A stretch of DNA of 64,000 nucleotides from Knoxdaviesia capensis (Eukaryota > Ascomycota > Sordariomycetes > Microascales > Gondwanamycetaceae), in NCBI GenBank assembly GCA_001510575.1, contig LNGK01000002.1, positions 980,144 to 1,044,143 of the forward strand, in the 5' to 3' direction. The notes beneath the pieces are model-generated. The model saw only the letters and a program-made list of their open reading frames with translations. It searched no databases and was not told the DNA's origin. The position numbers and the translations under genes were made by a program. Below, in pieces: positions 21,517 through 34,074 of the stretch. Within the stretch, counting starts at the first letter, position 1, and each line of letters starts with the position of its first letter.

Positions 21517-24220
21517 GGCTGGTTGATAGCTGGAGTTTGTATGAAGGGATATTCACACAGTTCATGCGATTACTTGACCCCAAAATGTGGGAGTGAGGGG
21601 GAGGAGGTGAGGTGCGATTAAATCATCCAGTGCCCGCGTGTAGTTAACCCTAGGGGGGGGAAATATAAAAGGTTTTTTTTCACTAGGGTGGCGTTTTCCT
21701 CTTTTCGGTAGGTTCTCCCAAAATCCACATACGAACACTCTGTTTTCGGATGCACATACTCTACCTGGGTTGGGACGGGGGATATGATAAGCGCGAGGGA
21801 GCCGTGGGTAAGGGTAGTTCCGCGACAAGGAGCAAACAAAATTGAGCAGAAGAAAAAACTGGTGGCAGCATGCCAAGCGCTAACGGCTTCCAGCTTCGGA
21901 GGCTATATGATGGTTTCATGGAACAAGCTTAGTTTGGCTTAGTGGGCGGTGCACGTCGGATATTGAGGGCATGGATTCTTTGGTTTCAGCGGGTGAGCCC
22001 CCTCCCCCCAGTCATCATTTCTTTTTTTTATCGGCTACTGACTTTGTCAGCCACCTTTTGCAGAGCTTCGTTGGTTGGTGGCAGACTGGCAGTACTCGCA
22101 GTTCTGCCGCTTGACAGTCGATAGCCTCGGCGTCTCTCCCCCTCACTCAATATAGAGCAGGTCCTAGGCTCAGCCAGCTCGTGGACGTGACAGAGTTCAG
22201 TTTGGGAAAATGATGGAGGGAGTGCAAGCGATTGTAGCAAGGACGACCACGACCCGGAAACCCCGGCGTGTTTGCCCTTCACTTGATTGATGAATGAAGC
22301 CGGATCGAAAAGGCCAACTGTTAGGGTTCAGCCCTGGTCTTGTTCGTCTCCCGCCGTCGGGTTTAAACTTTGGTAGCTCAGGGGGCAGGCAGACTTGGAG
22401 TTAGATTCTTCGCTTCAGAACGGTCTTTTTTGGGGGAGGGGGGTGGGCCTGGTTTCGGTATTAGATGCTGTTGGCGCGGGCATCGGACGGCTCTATTCGC
22501 AATCGCGAATTCTAGCAGCTTGGCATATTTGATCGCCCATTCCCAGGGATATCGATACATGTGTAAGTATTTGAAGATGCTGTGCCGGTTCCCCGCCGCT
22601 ATCCGACGCCAGCCACCTCGCTTTCAGTGTTCGGGTTAGGGTTCGACATAACACGGCGCATCGGCATGTCCGCTCATTGTTTGCTACCAGGGTTTCATCG
22701 CTGACTCCCTATTGCTGCCGCTGGTCTCCGCACCATCAAACAACGAGCCAATTTTTTTCCCCTTCTCTGCGCCCGTTTTGTTCGCCCTTATCTTGTATGT
22801 CTTGGTAACGGAGAATTTTTTCTTCCTATTTTTTTGTATGGTGCCGTGATTTGACAACCTCAACCCTCACCCGAAACCGGCTCTTCTCGTATTGATTTTT
22901 CCTGTGAGACTCAAAATTGGGATTCATGATAAAATCCAGTGTTTCATTGGCTGCAAAACTTATCGTGGTGGACACTGGACTGATCTGGTTCATATTCCTG
23001 GCGCGTAAGTTCGAGTTTTCGCGGCCCCTCTTCCATGCAGCTGCACACAGTATCATGTGTCCAAACACTACAGCAGAACAGGCGAGAACGGTACAGCTAT
23101 GGTGGACTGTAGGCGTATAACTCCCCGACCACCGAAATCCCCGGCTGGCGCTGCATGGCTGCATGCTTATCGTGATCGACCGACTTGACCGACGGCTACA
23201 TAACGAGTAGAAGAAAAGAGCGGAGGAGGAGGATGAGCAGCCAGCCAGTGGGATTGCGCTGATAAGAGATGCATTCCGTGCATATGTACGTACAGCAGAA
23301 AGTTCCAGACATACCTACTGTCAAACGATGATGCCCCAGTGTCGTATGTGCTGCGATATACTGCCGTAGAGCGAGCATGAGTTGATACACCAAGAAAGGC
23401 CTGGCATGAGAAGATCTAGGCCTCGTTCCTCCACCTCCATTCCTGATTTCCTCGTTGATTTCCTTCCCCCATGTCTTTTCTGACCCGGGATTGATAGACG
23501 TCGTCTGGCCCGCTTTATGCCTGGTTGGTAGTGTATGGAGTAGCACCGGGTCGCGGTTTTTCTTTCTGTTCTTTTCATTTTAATTTGTATTTTACTCAAT
23601 CAAACTCTGCATGTGTCGCCTCATGGTCGCCTATCTCTCTCTGTCTGATTATAGAAGCTGGGATCTTTTTTTCGCCTTGCCTGCTCCATGCCATTCGAGG
23701 CCGGTTTGTTCTTTTAACGGCCCTCTCTGTCCGTGCCCGCCTTGATAATTTTCTTCTTCTTTCCTTCTCGTGAAATGCAAATTTAGTTTAGAATAATCTC
23801 TCATTCTTCCAATTTTTATTCCTTCCCTCTCTTCGTCGGTTCCATCCTCTCGTGACTCGTGCATTCTTCTCGCGTGAGATGTTGTGTGTCTGCTATCTCG
23901 CTATCTCTGACCCAAGCTTTCCCTGGTAATCTGGACCCCCGAAACCAACCGCTTCTTTCCCCACCGTTCTCCTCATTACTGTGGAGGGTGCTCGAGTGCT
24001 TCCGAGATCCTCGTATCTTCTTCTTCTTCTTCTCTTGATCTTCTCTCGGATATCCTTTCTGTCTCTTCCGCCCACGATCCTCATTGCTGTGGCTGCATTC
24101 CCACCGGCAAACACATATTCGAACTGGTCCGATTTCGCTGCGAAAGCCGGCTAGTCCTTCTCCAGCCTCTCCAACATCCCCCAGATTACCTGTACCACAC
24201 CAGAAAAAAAAACAACCCTC
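21517..24220. other. Divergent promoter region, RMP1 / AVT1 (2.7 kb)
   Basis: No gene seen. Positions 23,560-24,215 are CT-rich on +, a leader for the transporter gene. Scattered TTAGGG/CCCTAA hexamers occur (21,646; 22,321; 22,636), too sparse to be a telomeric tract. Confidence 0.55.
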
Positions 24221-27125
24221 ATGGCTTCGGGCAGTCAACCGCCAGCATGGAGCATCTTCGATCCCAGCGACTCGCCGTTTCAATCAGGGAACAACTCTCC
24301 AAGAGCTGAAGCTCCCGATCCGGCCGAAACCCAAGCTCTGCTGGAAAGCGAGCTTGGATTCGTGAGCATGCGACGTAGAAGGTCAGAGCTGTTTTTTTTC
24401 CCCCCCCCCAAAATCTGATCCGTGCTCCTGTCTCGCAGCTTGGGACACGATATGAGATACACCGGACATGCCGTTGGCTATCAACCTGGCGCGGCAGTTT
24501 GTTCAATTCCCCTCTGTTTGCGTTACTTATTGCGTTAATACCTGCTATTGCCCGCCGATTTCGCCCGTGGTTTGAGTGCTGACCCCAATTTCGCTCTTTG
24601 CCGTCCCGCCCTATAATAGATCCTCCGTGACAAACAGGCTCTCAGCCCTGACCGATATCGGCGGCGTCAACAGCATCCGCTCGTTCACCAAGAGTTGGCA
24701 GCGTGCCGTCGGCTTCCAAGAAGTCATCCCGCGCCGCCCGTCGTTCGCCTTTGCTCCCGACCAGGCGCCGTTCCTGCCCCCGGCCTCGGGCGACGCTGAG
24801 GACCTCCGATATACCCGGAGCCTTGTTGGCTCGTCGCCGTCCGGCCAGCCGTCGCTGATCCGCCAACACCTCGAATCAGGCCGCCATGCCGAGGACGCTG
24901 CGGCCGCCGTGGCGTCTGGCTCCGGTGCCAAGGATGATCCCGCTCCCGGCCCCAGTACCACCGCTGTCACGCCGGTCCCCGACGACTTCCGTGAGCGCGA
25001 GCGCAAAGCTCTGGAGAACGAGCTGTCACATGCTGTCTATCCCAGCACTGGATCCCCGGCGAGCTACCGTCCGTCATCGTCTATATTTGCTGTGGCTCCC
25101 CACCTGGCAGCTGCATCGCCCATGTTCGGGAGCTACTCCAGTGCTATAAGCTATGGCACTGTCAACACTATCTCCAGCCGCCGGTCGGATATCCTGCAGT
25201 CGTGGAATGATCGTGCTGCGGAGGCTGCTCGCATGAGACATCACACCCACGGCGAACTGCCGCCGATTCTGGTCAAGGAGGTTGAACAAGACGGCAAGAT
25301 CATTCTGGCTGTGGAGGGTCAGTCGACGCTGCCGCAGACAGTCTTCAACTCTATCAAGTAGGTTCACTATCCTCCACCCTAAGCTCCACGGGCATATATC
25401 CTTGCATCCCCACCGTTTCTGACCCATCTTCGTTTCTCCTCGACAGTGTTCTCATTGGTGTTGGCCTGCTGAGTCTCCCCGTCGGCGTCAAGTACGCCGG
25501 TTGGATCTGCGGCATGTCTATTCTGTTCCTTAGTGCCATCGTCACTGCATACACTGCGAAGCTTCTTGCGAGGTGCATGGACCTCGACCCCAGCATCATT
25601 ACCTTCTCTGACCTTGCCTATATCTCCTTTGGCCGGGATGCCCGTATTGCCACAAGTATCCTCTTCACGCTGGAACTGTTGGCCGCCTGTGTAGCTCTGG
25701 GTAAGTTTGGTGTACTCCCGGAGGGTAGCCTACCCCAACATGGAGCTTTGTGTGCTTATTTTCAAGTGTCTTGTACTGACGAACGTTGCCTCAAGTTGTC
25801 TTGTTTGCCGATTCGCTCGACCTGCTTCTTCCCGGAGTACTGTCAATTATTCAGTGGAAGACTGTCTGTGCTGTCATTCTTATTCCCCTCAGCTTCTTGC
25901 CACTCAGACTTCTAAGCTTCACCAGTATCATTGGCATTGTGTCGTGCATCAGCAGTAAGTTTGAACTTCATTCAGACCCTTCTTGCGCTGCCCTGAGTTG
26001 ACTGAGATATCCGACGCTGACAATTGTCCCTTCGACTTAGTCATCCTCATTGTCATCGCTGATGGTCTGATTAAGCCCACCACCCCGGGATCTCTCATCC
26101 AACCCGCCGTCACGTATATGTTCCCAGAGCATTGGTCGACACTGCCCCTGTCCTTCGGCCTTCTCCTGAGCCCGTGGGGTGGTCACTCTGTGTTTCCCAA
26201 CGTAAGTTCCAAGCTTCGTTCCTTGTCGCACCGTCTCCATCTGGCCAACCTCAGTGAGCACTATTAACCCTAACCACTGGAATTGTTTCTGTAGATCTAC
26301 CGAGATATGAGACATCCGTACAAGTATCAACACGCCGTGAAGGTGACCTTTTCGTTCACTGTGAGTTTATATCACCCGAAAAACCATCACTAGCATCTTG
26401 CTTGCCCCCCCCGACTAACCCTAGAACCCCTCATAAGTACATTCTGGACCTGACCACGGCGGTGTCCGGTCTGCTGATGTTTGGCGACGGCGTGGCCGAC
26501 GCGATTACCAGCAACATCCTGAAGACCTCGGGCTACCCGCGCACGCTGACGCTGCTGCTGTGCGTGTTCATTGCCATCATCCCGCTGACGAAGATCCCGC
26601 TGAACGCGCGGCCGATCGTCAACACCGTCGAGATGATTTTTGGCCTCGACCGGCTGCCCCCCGCGGTGGCATCGGCCGTCGATGAAGACGACGAGGATGA
26701 CGGCACGGGCGTTCCCAAGAAGTCCGGTCCGCCGTTCGTGCATACGGCCGCGCGCGTGGCCATTCGTGTGTTTACCATTCTTGCGTTCTTGGTTATTTCG
26801 ATTCTGTTCCCGGCGTTTGATAGCATCATGGCGTTTATGGGCAGCGCGCTTTGCTTTACGATTTGCATTATGTGAGCAACTTTTCCTTCTTCTTTCTTAT
26901 TCTTTCTTCTCTTCTCATCCTCTCCGATGTGTACGGTCCTGGATACTGACTTTCAACTCGTCTCCTTGTAGCCTCCCCCTGGCGTTCTACTTGAAGCTCT
27001 TCGGCCCACAGATCTCGCGGCGCGAGAAAATCCTCGACTGGGTCCTGATCATCATCTCGTCCAGCATGTCGATAGTCGGCACCGTGTGGGCGTTCCTTCC
27101 CAAGGAGCTCATTGGCGCGCATTAA
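24221..27125 (+). CDS. AVT1: AVT-type vacuolar amino-acid transporter
   Basis: Member of the amino acid/auxin permease family (Aa_trans), predicted to move amino acids across the vacuolar membrane. Eight exons (24221-24381, 24620-25357, 25447-25700, 25796-25954, 26041-26201, 26295-26360, 26438-26871, 26972-27125) give 708 residues in frame. The first 300 residues are a soluble, Ser/Pro-rich tail with the conserved stretch SSVTNRLSALTDIGGVNSIRSF. The transport core starts at about residue 300 with NVLIGVGLLSLPVGVKYAGW, the family signature, and includes VVLFADSLDLLLPG, SFGLLLSPWGGHSVFPNIYRDM and LTLLLCVFIAIIPLTKIPLNARP. About ten to eleven membrane segments are visible. An acidic loop (VDEDDEDDGTG) separates the last groups. 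Intron 1 is 238 bases, the longest of the gene; its exact ends are the least certain. Confidence 0.88.
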
Positions 27126-27937
27126 CCCCTCAAAACCTTTTCCTTTCCACAGTCTTGCGCAACGGGGTCTGAGTGACGATTGGAGATTCTTGCCTGTCTT
27201 GTTTCTTTTTGCTTTCTCTCTCCGTTCTCCGGAGTGAGTCTGTTGGCGTGCTGTGCTTCCTTTCTTACATGTGCGTGCTAATCTGTGCATGCTTTGGTAT
27301 TTACATCATCAGTTGGGTCGGAAATTTAGCTTTCTGTCGTTTTGTTTTGATCTGTCTAAACTTTTGGTATCTACTGGCGTCATGTTTGTGTTTTGGTCTT
27401 CTCCAAGTTTTGACCTGTTTTCAGGAGATATTTGACGACGAAAGAGGACTTAAGCGGTTTTTTTTATTAAAGCAATCACTATTCACATAAATAATATAGT
27501 CAGTCTAAATGATCTCTGATGGATCAATTCATTACAAGATGATGAAACGCCTGGCGGTCAGCACAGTTGTACTTACTGTATTAATCAGGACGGAGCAAAC
27601 TGTATCATTGGTAAGTATCAGGCAGGCGCTACTACATCCATCTGTAAGATAGTTGAGACAACTGAGGTCCCCACTGTTCTTATCATTAACTTCGACACTA
27701 TACGTATGTTATGAGACATCAGAAGTCACAAATGCAAAAAGCCAGCAACTTTTTCGTTTTGGTTGAATGGGTAATTCTGGTATTGATACACGGCACAAGC
27801 TCCGAAATACAACTATCTAAATACACAGAAAGCGAGTTGGACGACTCGATACAACCATCCCAGAAAGCATCTTGAGGATGACGCACCGGACCCAACCACA
27901 AGTGGAGAGAATACCAATCGTCAACGGCCCACATCAT
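27126..27937. other. Intergenic region between convergent genes
   Basis: 3' flanks of the transporter and kinase genes; T-rich on + at first, then unremarkable. No gene seen. Confidence 0.6.
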
Positions 27938-29872
27938 TTAGAAATGAGCAGCAACGTGGTAACCTCCAACCCACTCAACATCGCCGTGATACTGGCGCTT
28001 ATCGCGACGCCAGTTTAAATCACGGCCTTTGTTCCAAGGACACTCCTTGCTCTTTTCACGATTCCAGCGGTTGTTGTGATTTCCACCGCTGGTCAGGTTG
28101 TAGTTCATGAACGTGGATGGCTCATGAACTCCAAACATACCACCGTAACCCATCTGGCGACCAGAATTCATTCCTCCCATATGCTTCTCATTCAGGTTGA
28201 ACATGCCAATGTTGGTGTAGGTGCTGCCACCATTGTATGCCCGACGGCGTTCTCCAAGAGCAGCCCACTTGTCCATCTCACCAGACCGTTTCGGGGGAGG
28301 AGAATAGCGGGGTGAGGTAGGTGTAGGAGGTTCCTTGTGCTGGATGTCGCAGAAGAAGACATCCTCAACAGCAAGATCGTCATCGAAGATCTCCGCGGCA
28401 CGCGGGGTCGAGTCCACGCTGTTGTGATCCTTGATGGTGGCGTGCTTGCTGCTCTGGCGGCTCCAGTCCTCCTCATCATCGCTTTTCATCTCGGTGATGG
28501 TCTCCACTTTGCTCATCTCCATCTCCTCCTCGTTGTCCTCATCCCACATGTCACTCCAGCTCTTCGACATCATATCCTTCTTAAAGGAGAATGACATCGG
28601 GGCCGGGGTGGACTTCTTGGCCATAGGAATCGGCAGCGAACCGGCAATTCCGGCGGGCTTGACAGAGGGGCGAGCCAGCATCTGGATGGGGCGCGAGAGA
28701 GCCAAGGACTTCAGAGAGGCACCCAGCGAGGAATCGACCAATGACGAAAGTGACGGGGTCTGGATAGATGCTGAACACCAGTCTCCGGATCCCTCGGATG
28801 TGGGAAACAGGTCCTCCTCGTAGGTCTCAGTGTCCTCAATAGCAAACAGAGAGTGGCGGAGGTGCTGGGCAGGCGAAGTCTGAAGAGCCTTAGCCCAAGG
28901 GAAAGCAGTCTGTTCGACATAGGGGCTTTGGATGGAAGGAGTGCGCAGGGGCTCCCGCTGGGCAGTCGGAACGACACGGCTCTCCGCACCGGCAAATTCG
29001 TCAAGAGCCTCATCAAGAGTGGTAAAGCTGATGACTCGGCGCAGAGCGGCACGAGCACCGACGAGAGAGCGCTTGGTGGGATCCAAGTTCATGCACTGAA
29101 CAATGACCTCGTAGGTATCCTGGGACATGGACGGGAAAACATCGAAAAGCGACTGCTTATCCCGAGAGAAGTCCAAGAACAGCGGGTCAGACTCGGTGGG
29201 GACGGTGAAGGGGTTGCGGGAAAATAGGACATTCAACAGGCAGACACCGATAGCCCAGATATCAGCCTGCGCAGGGGAGTAGCCCGCACCGGCAGAATCG
29301 TACTGTTCGGGAGACATATAGCGATCACTACCGACAGTCGACTCGTAAGACCAAGTGTCAGTGGTGGCAAGACCGAAGTCACCAAGCTTCAGGGTCCCAG
29401 ACTGGTCCAGGAAGATGTTCTCCGGCTTGATATCGCGGTGGTAGACACCCTTGGAGTGGAGATACTCCACCGCGTCGATGAGCTCGTACATGACAGACCG
29501 AACGTGCTCAGTCTCTAGAGGACCGTATCCGTTACGGATGGCCTCGTAGAGATCGCCGCGGCTACAGAACTCAAGGACAAAGAAAATGTGGGCGTCAGTC
29601 TCGAAGGAGTCAAGGAGGTTGACAATGTTGGGATGATCACCAAGACGGCGGTGAAGGACAAGCTCCTCAGACTTCTCGTCAACAACGAAGTCAGAACCAC
29701 ATTCGTTCACCGCGGACTGCTTGGTAAGGCACTTCAAAGCCACGGTTTGCTGGGTAACAAGATCAGTGGCAGTAAAGACCATGCCGTAAGAGCCATGGTT
29801 GAGGGGAGCAACAGTCTGATATCTGCCAGCCAGGACAACACCCGGGGCAAAACCAGCTCGAAGACAAGACAT
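27938..29872 (-). CDS. Ser/Thr protein kinase, Ran1/Ksp1 type
   Basis: Single-exon gene for 644 residues. The kinase domain spans about residues 17-290: glycine loop NHGSYGMV (25-32), Lys47 in VALKCL, catalytic HRDIKPEN (145-152), DFG at 165-167, and APE-like SDRYMSPEQYDS with DIWAIGVCLLNVLF. The sequence resembles the fungal group of S. pombe Ran1/Pat1 and S. cerevisiae Ksp1, Sks1 and Vhs1, which link nutrient state to meiosis, filamentation and autophagy. The C-terminal 350 residues are disordered, with an acidic patch (DEDNEEEMEMSKVE) and a Gly/Asn/Met-rich end. The gene is preceded by about 2 kb of CT-rich sequence, perhaps a long leader. The subfamily is judged by eye, so I give no gene symbol. 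Confidence 0.85.
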   Translation of the reverse strand: MSCLRAGFAPGVVLAGRYQTVAPLNHGSYGMVFTATDLVTQQTVALKCLTKQSAVNECGSDFVVDEKSEELVLHRRLGDHPNIVNLLDSFETDAHIFFVLEFCSRGDLYEAIRNGYGPLETEHVRSVMYELIDAVEYLHSKGVYHRDIKPENIFLDQSGTLKLGDFGLATTDTWSYESTVGSDRYMSPEQYDSAGAGYSPAQADIWAIGVCLLNVLFSRNPFTVPTESDPLFLDFSRDKQSLFDVFPSMSQDTYEVIVQCMNLDPTKRSLVGARAALRRVISFTTLDEALDEFAGAESRVVPTAQREPLRTPSIQSPYVEQTAFPWAKALQTSPAQHLRHSLFAIEDTETYEEDLFPTSEGSGDWCSASIQTPSLSSLVDSSLGASLKSLALSRPIQMLARPSVKPAGIAGSLPIPMAKKSTPAPMSFSFKKDMMSKSWSDMWDEDNEEEMEMSKVETITEMKSDDEEDWSRQSSKHATIKDHNSVDSTPRAAEIFDDDLAVEDVFFCDIQHKEPPTPTSPRYSPPPKRSGEMDKWAALGERRRAYNGGSTYTNIGMFNLNEKHMGGMNSGRQMGYGGMFGVHEPSTFMNYNLTSGGNHNNRWNREKSKECPWNKGRDLNWRRDKRQYHGDVEWVGGYHVAAHF

Positions 29873-32534
29873 TTTTGGAGGGGGGAAAGGGCAAAAAAGG
29901 GCAAAAATTGCTAATATATGCTAGGAAGGAAAAAAGAAAAAAAAATAGACAAGAGAACGTAAAAAAGAACAAATGAAATGAGATGAGAATGGATGAAGTG
30001 TCCAAGAAAGATTTTTTTGCAAATGATTCTGGAGGTATAGAGGATATTGGTGATGTTGGGACAGCAAAAGCAGCTAGAGCATTCTCGCGTGTTTCGACAA
30101 GGCAAATCGAGGAACAGCTTTTGGCGATATACACAAAAGAATATCGCAGAGATCAACGGAAACAGGAAAAAGTGTCGAATTCTAAGAATGTACAAGATAT
30201 GGATGGTAGAGGAGTGTTTGGGGAAATATGCGTACAACTCCGGGTCGTTGGAATCAGGATCAGAGGCTCATGGAAAAAAATAAGAAAAAAATTCGCTGGG
30301 TCATTAAAACAAAAGAGAAGAAAAAGTAAAGGATGTAGCAGAGAGTGGTATTATTGACGGAGTCTCAAGAAGATATCGAGACTCGTGTGTTCGAGAGTTT
30401 GGGAACGAAAGAAAGAGAGTATCTTGAAAAAAGGATAGGGAAAAAAAAGATACAGAAGAGAAGGGAAAGAAGATCGGACAAGATACTGGACCAGATGGCC
30501 CGAGTACAGCAGATCCAATGTGATGTTATAATGTCATGAGAGAGAATAACAACTGAGGATGGGCGGAAGGAGCTGTGGGAAGAAGGAAGAGAGATGGGCG
30601 AGAAGAAAACAGTGACGGGTGACGAGCCGAGGACAGGGGGTAAATCCAGGGGACGAATGCTTCAAGAAGAAGCGCACCGCGTCAACTTAGTCGAGTTCAA
30701 CAGCAGATAGGTGGAAGGCGGAGTGATGATACTGCTGGTTGACTAGGATGAGGTTCAGCTCCAGGCGGAAAAGAAGGTCGAGAGAGGTTGTCGAGAGGTT
30801 TGGCTGACAAGAGAAAGGTTGCAGATTCACCGGAGTGGTGAGAGTGGGTGAGGGGCGAATAAAAGGGCGAGCAGAGAAATCCGGACAACGCTTAACAGAC
30901 AGGCGACAGCGGAATTTGACAGCAGAAACAGGAATGTATAATTGGAAGATCCCGAATACGCAATGTGTTGTTGGACTAAAGGGAAATATCAAGACGTGTG
31001 TTGGGTGGCAAGATATAAACGCTATAGCCGGGAGTTGAGGAACTGATGGGTGGCGGTGAAGGGCCAGGTGACGCGAAAAAGGGACGCTCCGAGGCCGGAG
31101 AACAAGCTGAGGGTTCCGGGTGTTGGGGAAAACAGAGAGACGGGGAAGGAAGAACAGAAAAAGAAAGGAGGGGGAAACGGAAAAAAGGTCGTTCCTTCCT
31201 CTCACACAACACACAACTATCTTATAGTCGACACTTCGATCTGAAAAGAGGGAAGTGAGGCAAAAGAAACTATCTTGGGTTGAGTCAAGCAAAACCGGGG
31301 ATAGATGTCTTGAACAGGCAAAAATCAGGCAGAAGCAAACTTCAGAAGGGGGAGAGATGGGCTCCTTTTGAAGAAGAATCGAGGAAGAAGAGTGGTGTGG
31401 ATTGGAGTCAAGACGATGTGGGTAAGGAAAGGAAGGAAGAGGACCTATTTAGGAACTGGATTCAAGAAGCAAAAGAACAAACAGAAAAGGACAACAAGAC
31501 GAAAGGAAATGAGGATGGAGATGGAAACGTCGGAGGAGGAAAAGAAGACACAAGAAAGAGCGAGAAGAAAAGAGGGTGGAGAGGAAAGAGTTAAGACGAA
31601 AGTGTTGGCGAGATGGCGGTGGGAGAAAAAGAGAGAGGAAAGGAAATGAGCAAATGAGTCTGAGCGGAAAAGAGAGAAAAAAGAAAGGCGGTCAAGTGAT
31701 GGATGGGGAACAATATGGACAGGGGTGGGTGGGTAGAGTTGGATTGGAGGAAAGAGCAAAGAGGGCGGTGAGGGCGGAAGAGGTTGAAGAACACGGCAGA
31801 GAAAAGAGAGAGAGCGACGGAAAGAGCGAAAGAGCATGAAAAGAAGAAGGAGAGAAAAGAGAAGGAAGAATGGGTGGGAGGGAGGGACTAGGAACGAAGG
31901 CTAAGGGGGGTATCGCAAATCATGCGGTGACGAACGAAGATAATGGATGCGAGGGAGATAAGAAGCGAGCAGGCGACTCCGGAAGTTGGCTAGTGAGGAC
32001 GATCCAGACAGAGAGCCAAAGAATTCAACAGAAGCTCTGGACAATATCTGGGGCAACTAGTGTCGTGCCATCACTGCCATGGCTGACACGAAAGTGGACC
32101 CATAATGTCTCCATTTGGGGATATTCAGCCAATCACGCCTGGTGCAGAGGCGCACGGTATATGCATACTGTGGTGTCATCGGATGGATCACACAGTATCC
32201 CTATTGATTGGCACATGTATCTTGTGTTTCTGGATACGGCAGGTGAGCAGGGACCGTGGCCAGACCTGCACTGTACCGCGGACTGTACGGTGGATAGGCA
32301 CGCGTCCGTCCACAGTGTTGCGTGCTCAGCCGTGACTTTTGGGGTAGGAAGGCAAGATTGATGGGAATCGCCTGCCGCCGACGGGTCCGGAAAAGCTGCA
32401 TACGAGAGGCTAGGTTGGAGGTGAGGAGGAGGAGGTAGGTACTACAAATACTGCAATTCAATACTATATGTACTTGCCGATGAACAAACGACCATGTACT
32501 GTACAGTACAGTACTGTACGTGCATAGCAAGACA

Positions 32535-32550
32535 TGTACAGTACTGTACA
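32535..32550. repeat. 16-base perfect palindrome TGTACAGTACTGTACA
   Basis: Perfect dyad, only 15 bases after another GTAC-rich run (32496-32519, with GTACTGTACAGTAC inside). Related palindromes lie at 33054-33065 and 34059-34074. Confidence 0.85.
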
Positions 32551-34058
32551 TCCTTCTTCCATACAGCCCAAACAGGTACGGCAGACAGGTACTGTCCCCT
32601 TGAAATTAGGGGGTTTGGGACTGCGGTTGCGTGCGACCCTGCTTTTTAGGGGGTTTTTAGTGTGAAGCTGCTGGCCGCTAGGTGGGTAAGTTGGAGAGTA
32701 CGTGCCTAAGTCAATCAAGGTACCACAATTTGATTCAACAGTTACGAACCTGTCCTCGTACCGACTGACTCATTCATTGTCCCTTGCGAAACTGAAAAGC
32801 TCTGAACATGCCACGTATCGAGTCCCGGGCCAAGCTCTCCATATAACGAAGTGGAATGGATATGGCATAGCGATTTGTTGCTATGAAATTAATGCTTTTG
32901 AGAGCAGTTCAGTGACGCTGCGATATATGCCTTTAACACGTATGGAGATAGTATTCGTGAGGTTCAATGTATACGTGTCTGTTGCTTTCTTTCGGGAAAT
33001 GCTACCTGACACTAACTGCCTGAATACATGTACTGTACTATACATAACTGGCATACAGTACTGTACTACACGCAGCATCCGTGCGTGAAGAATGATAACA
33101 CACTCTGTATGAAGGAAATGCATAGGCGGTGGGTATTTGGGCTCCGGCCACATAGAACTAACTCGCTATATCCCCGTAGTGGACCGCCAAAGCGAGTGAA
33201 AGTCGAGATGGAAGCTTTCAGGGTAGTATTGTGAACGGGTTTGTCGAAATTACATGCTACGTGGTGCCTCATGATAAGGTGCTGCGGATATTGGAGAATG
33301 GAGGATGCAGCAGCTGAAGAACGCCCGCTGGTTGGATTAGAAGGGTATCATCTAGCCGATAAATGGCCCAAGCTACTGTATGCGCCTCTGCCAGTTCCCA
33401 CCACCCCCAAATAGCTTGTTCAGCACGAAGCAAGCCATACCCACTTCTTCTGGCGGAATACGCGTCTGTGTGTGGAGGTGTTACATGGATGTGCCGTTGA
33501 ATATGGCTCTCGGTAGCCTCAAACGAAGGACTGACGCTTTCCGACCAACGAACAGCTTTACGAAGCGCGTCAGGCTTGATGTGATGTATTGGAGATTGTG
33601 GAGTGAGGATAAGCCGGCTCTCGTATGTGCTTGTTGGGCAGGGCTAAGATAAAACGAACAGGAGCAGGATTCCTGGAGACAACGTTGGCGCCATCCTGAA
33701 TCCCTACAGTCAAACGTCGATCTCCAGGCGATCTTCATACTCGCCAGGGCGGTTTCTGTTAAGAAGGGCAAAGGGCGGTAACGATGATTCCCGTCACTTG
33801 CGTTTTATGGCTCAGGGGGGAACATCTTACAGGAGGGGGAGGGGGATTGGGTCTCTAAGCCACACCCAGTCAGCGAAAAGGGCATTTGGGAGCATTGAAT
33901 AGCTGCGGTAGTCATCACGATGATATTCGCCAATTTCTTTCTATCTTTAGTTCATGAGGGGGAAAGGGTCTGGATGAGCCCCCTTCTTTACTTACGGGGT
34001 AAGGCTTTGGGTGTACTTACATACACTACTCTATTGTGCATACAGACGATACATATAC

Positions 34059-34074
34059 TGTACTGTACAGTACA
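34059..34074. repeat. 16-base perfect palindrome TGTACTGTACAGTACA
   Basis: Perfect dyad built from the same TGTAC/GTACA words as the one at 32535, with the two halves in the opposite arrangement. Confidence 0.85.

Noticed and set aside
22630..22645. Telomere-like TTAGGG words (also near 26,266, 52,205 and 62,630)
   Set aside because: At most two units in a row at scattered sites; not an interstitial telomeric tract. The one at 52,205 is inside a coding exon.
30687..31292. 201-codon Ser/Leu/Phe-rich frame on the minus strand
   Set aside because: Composition follows the CT-rich tract before the kinase gene; no motif or start context.
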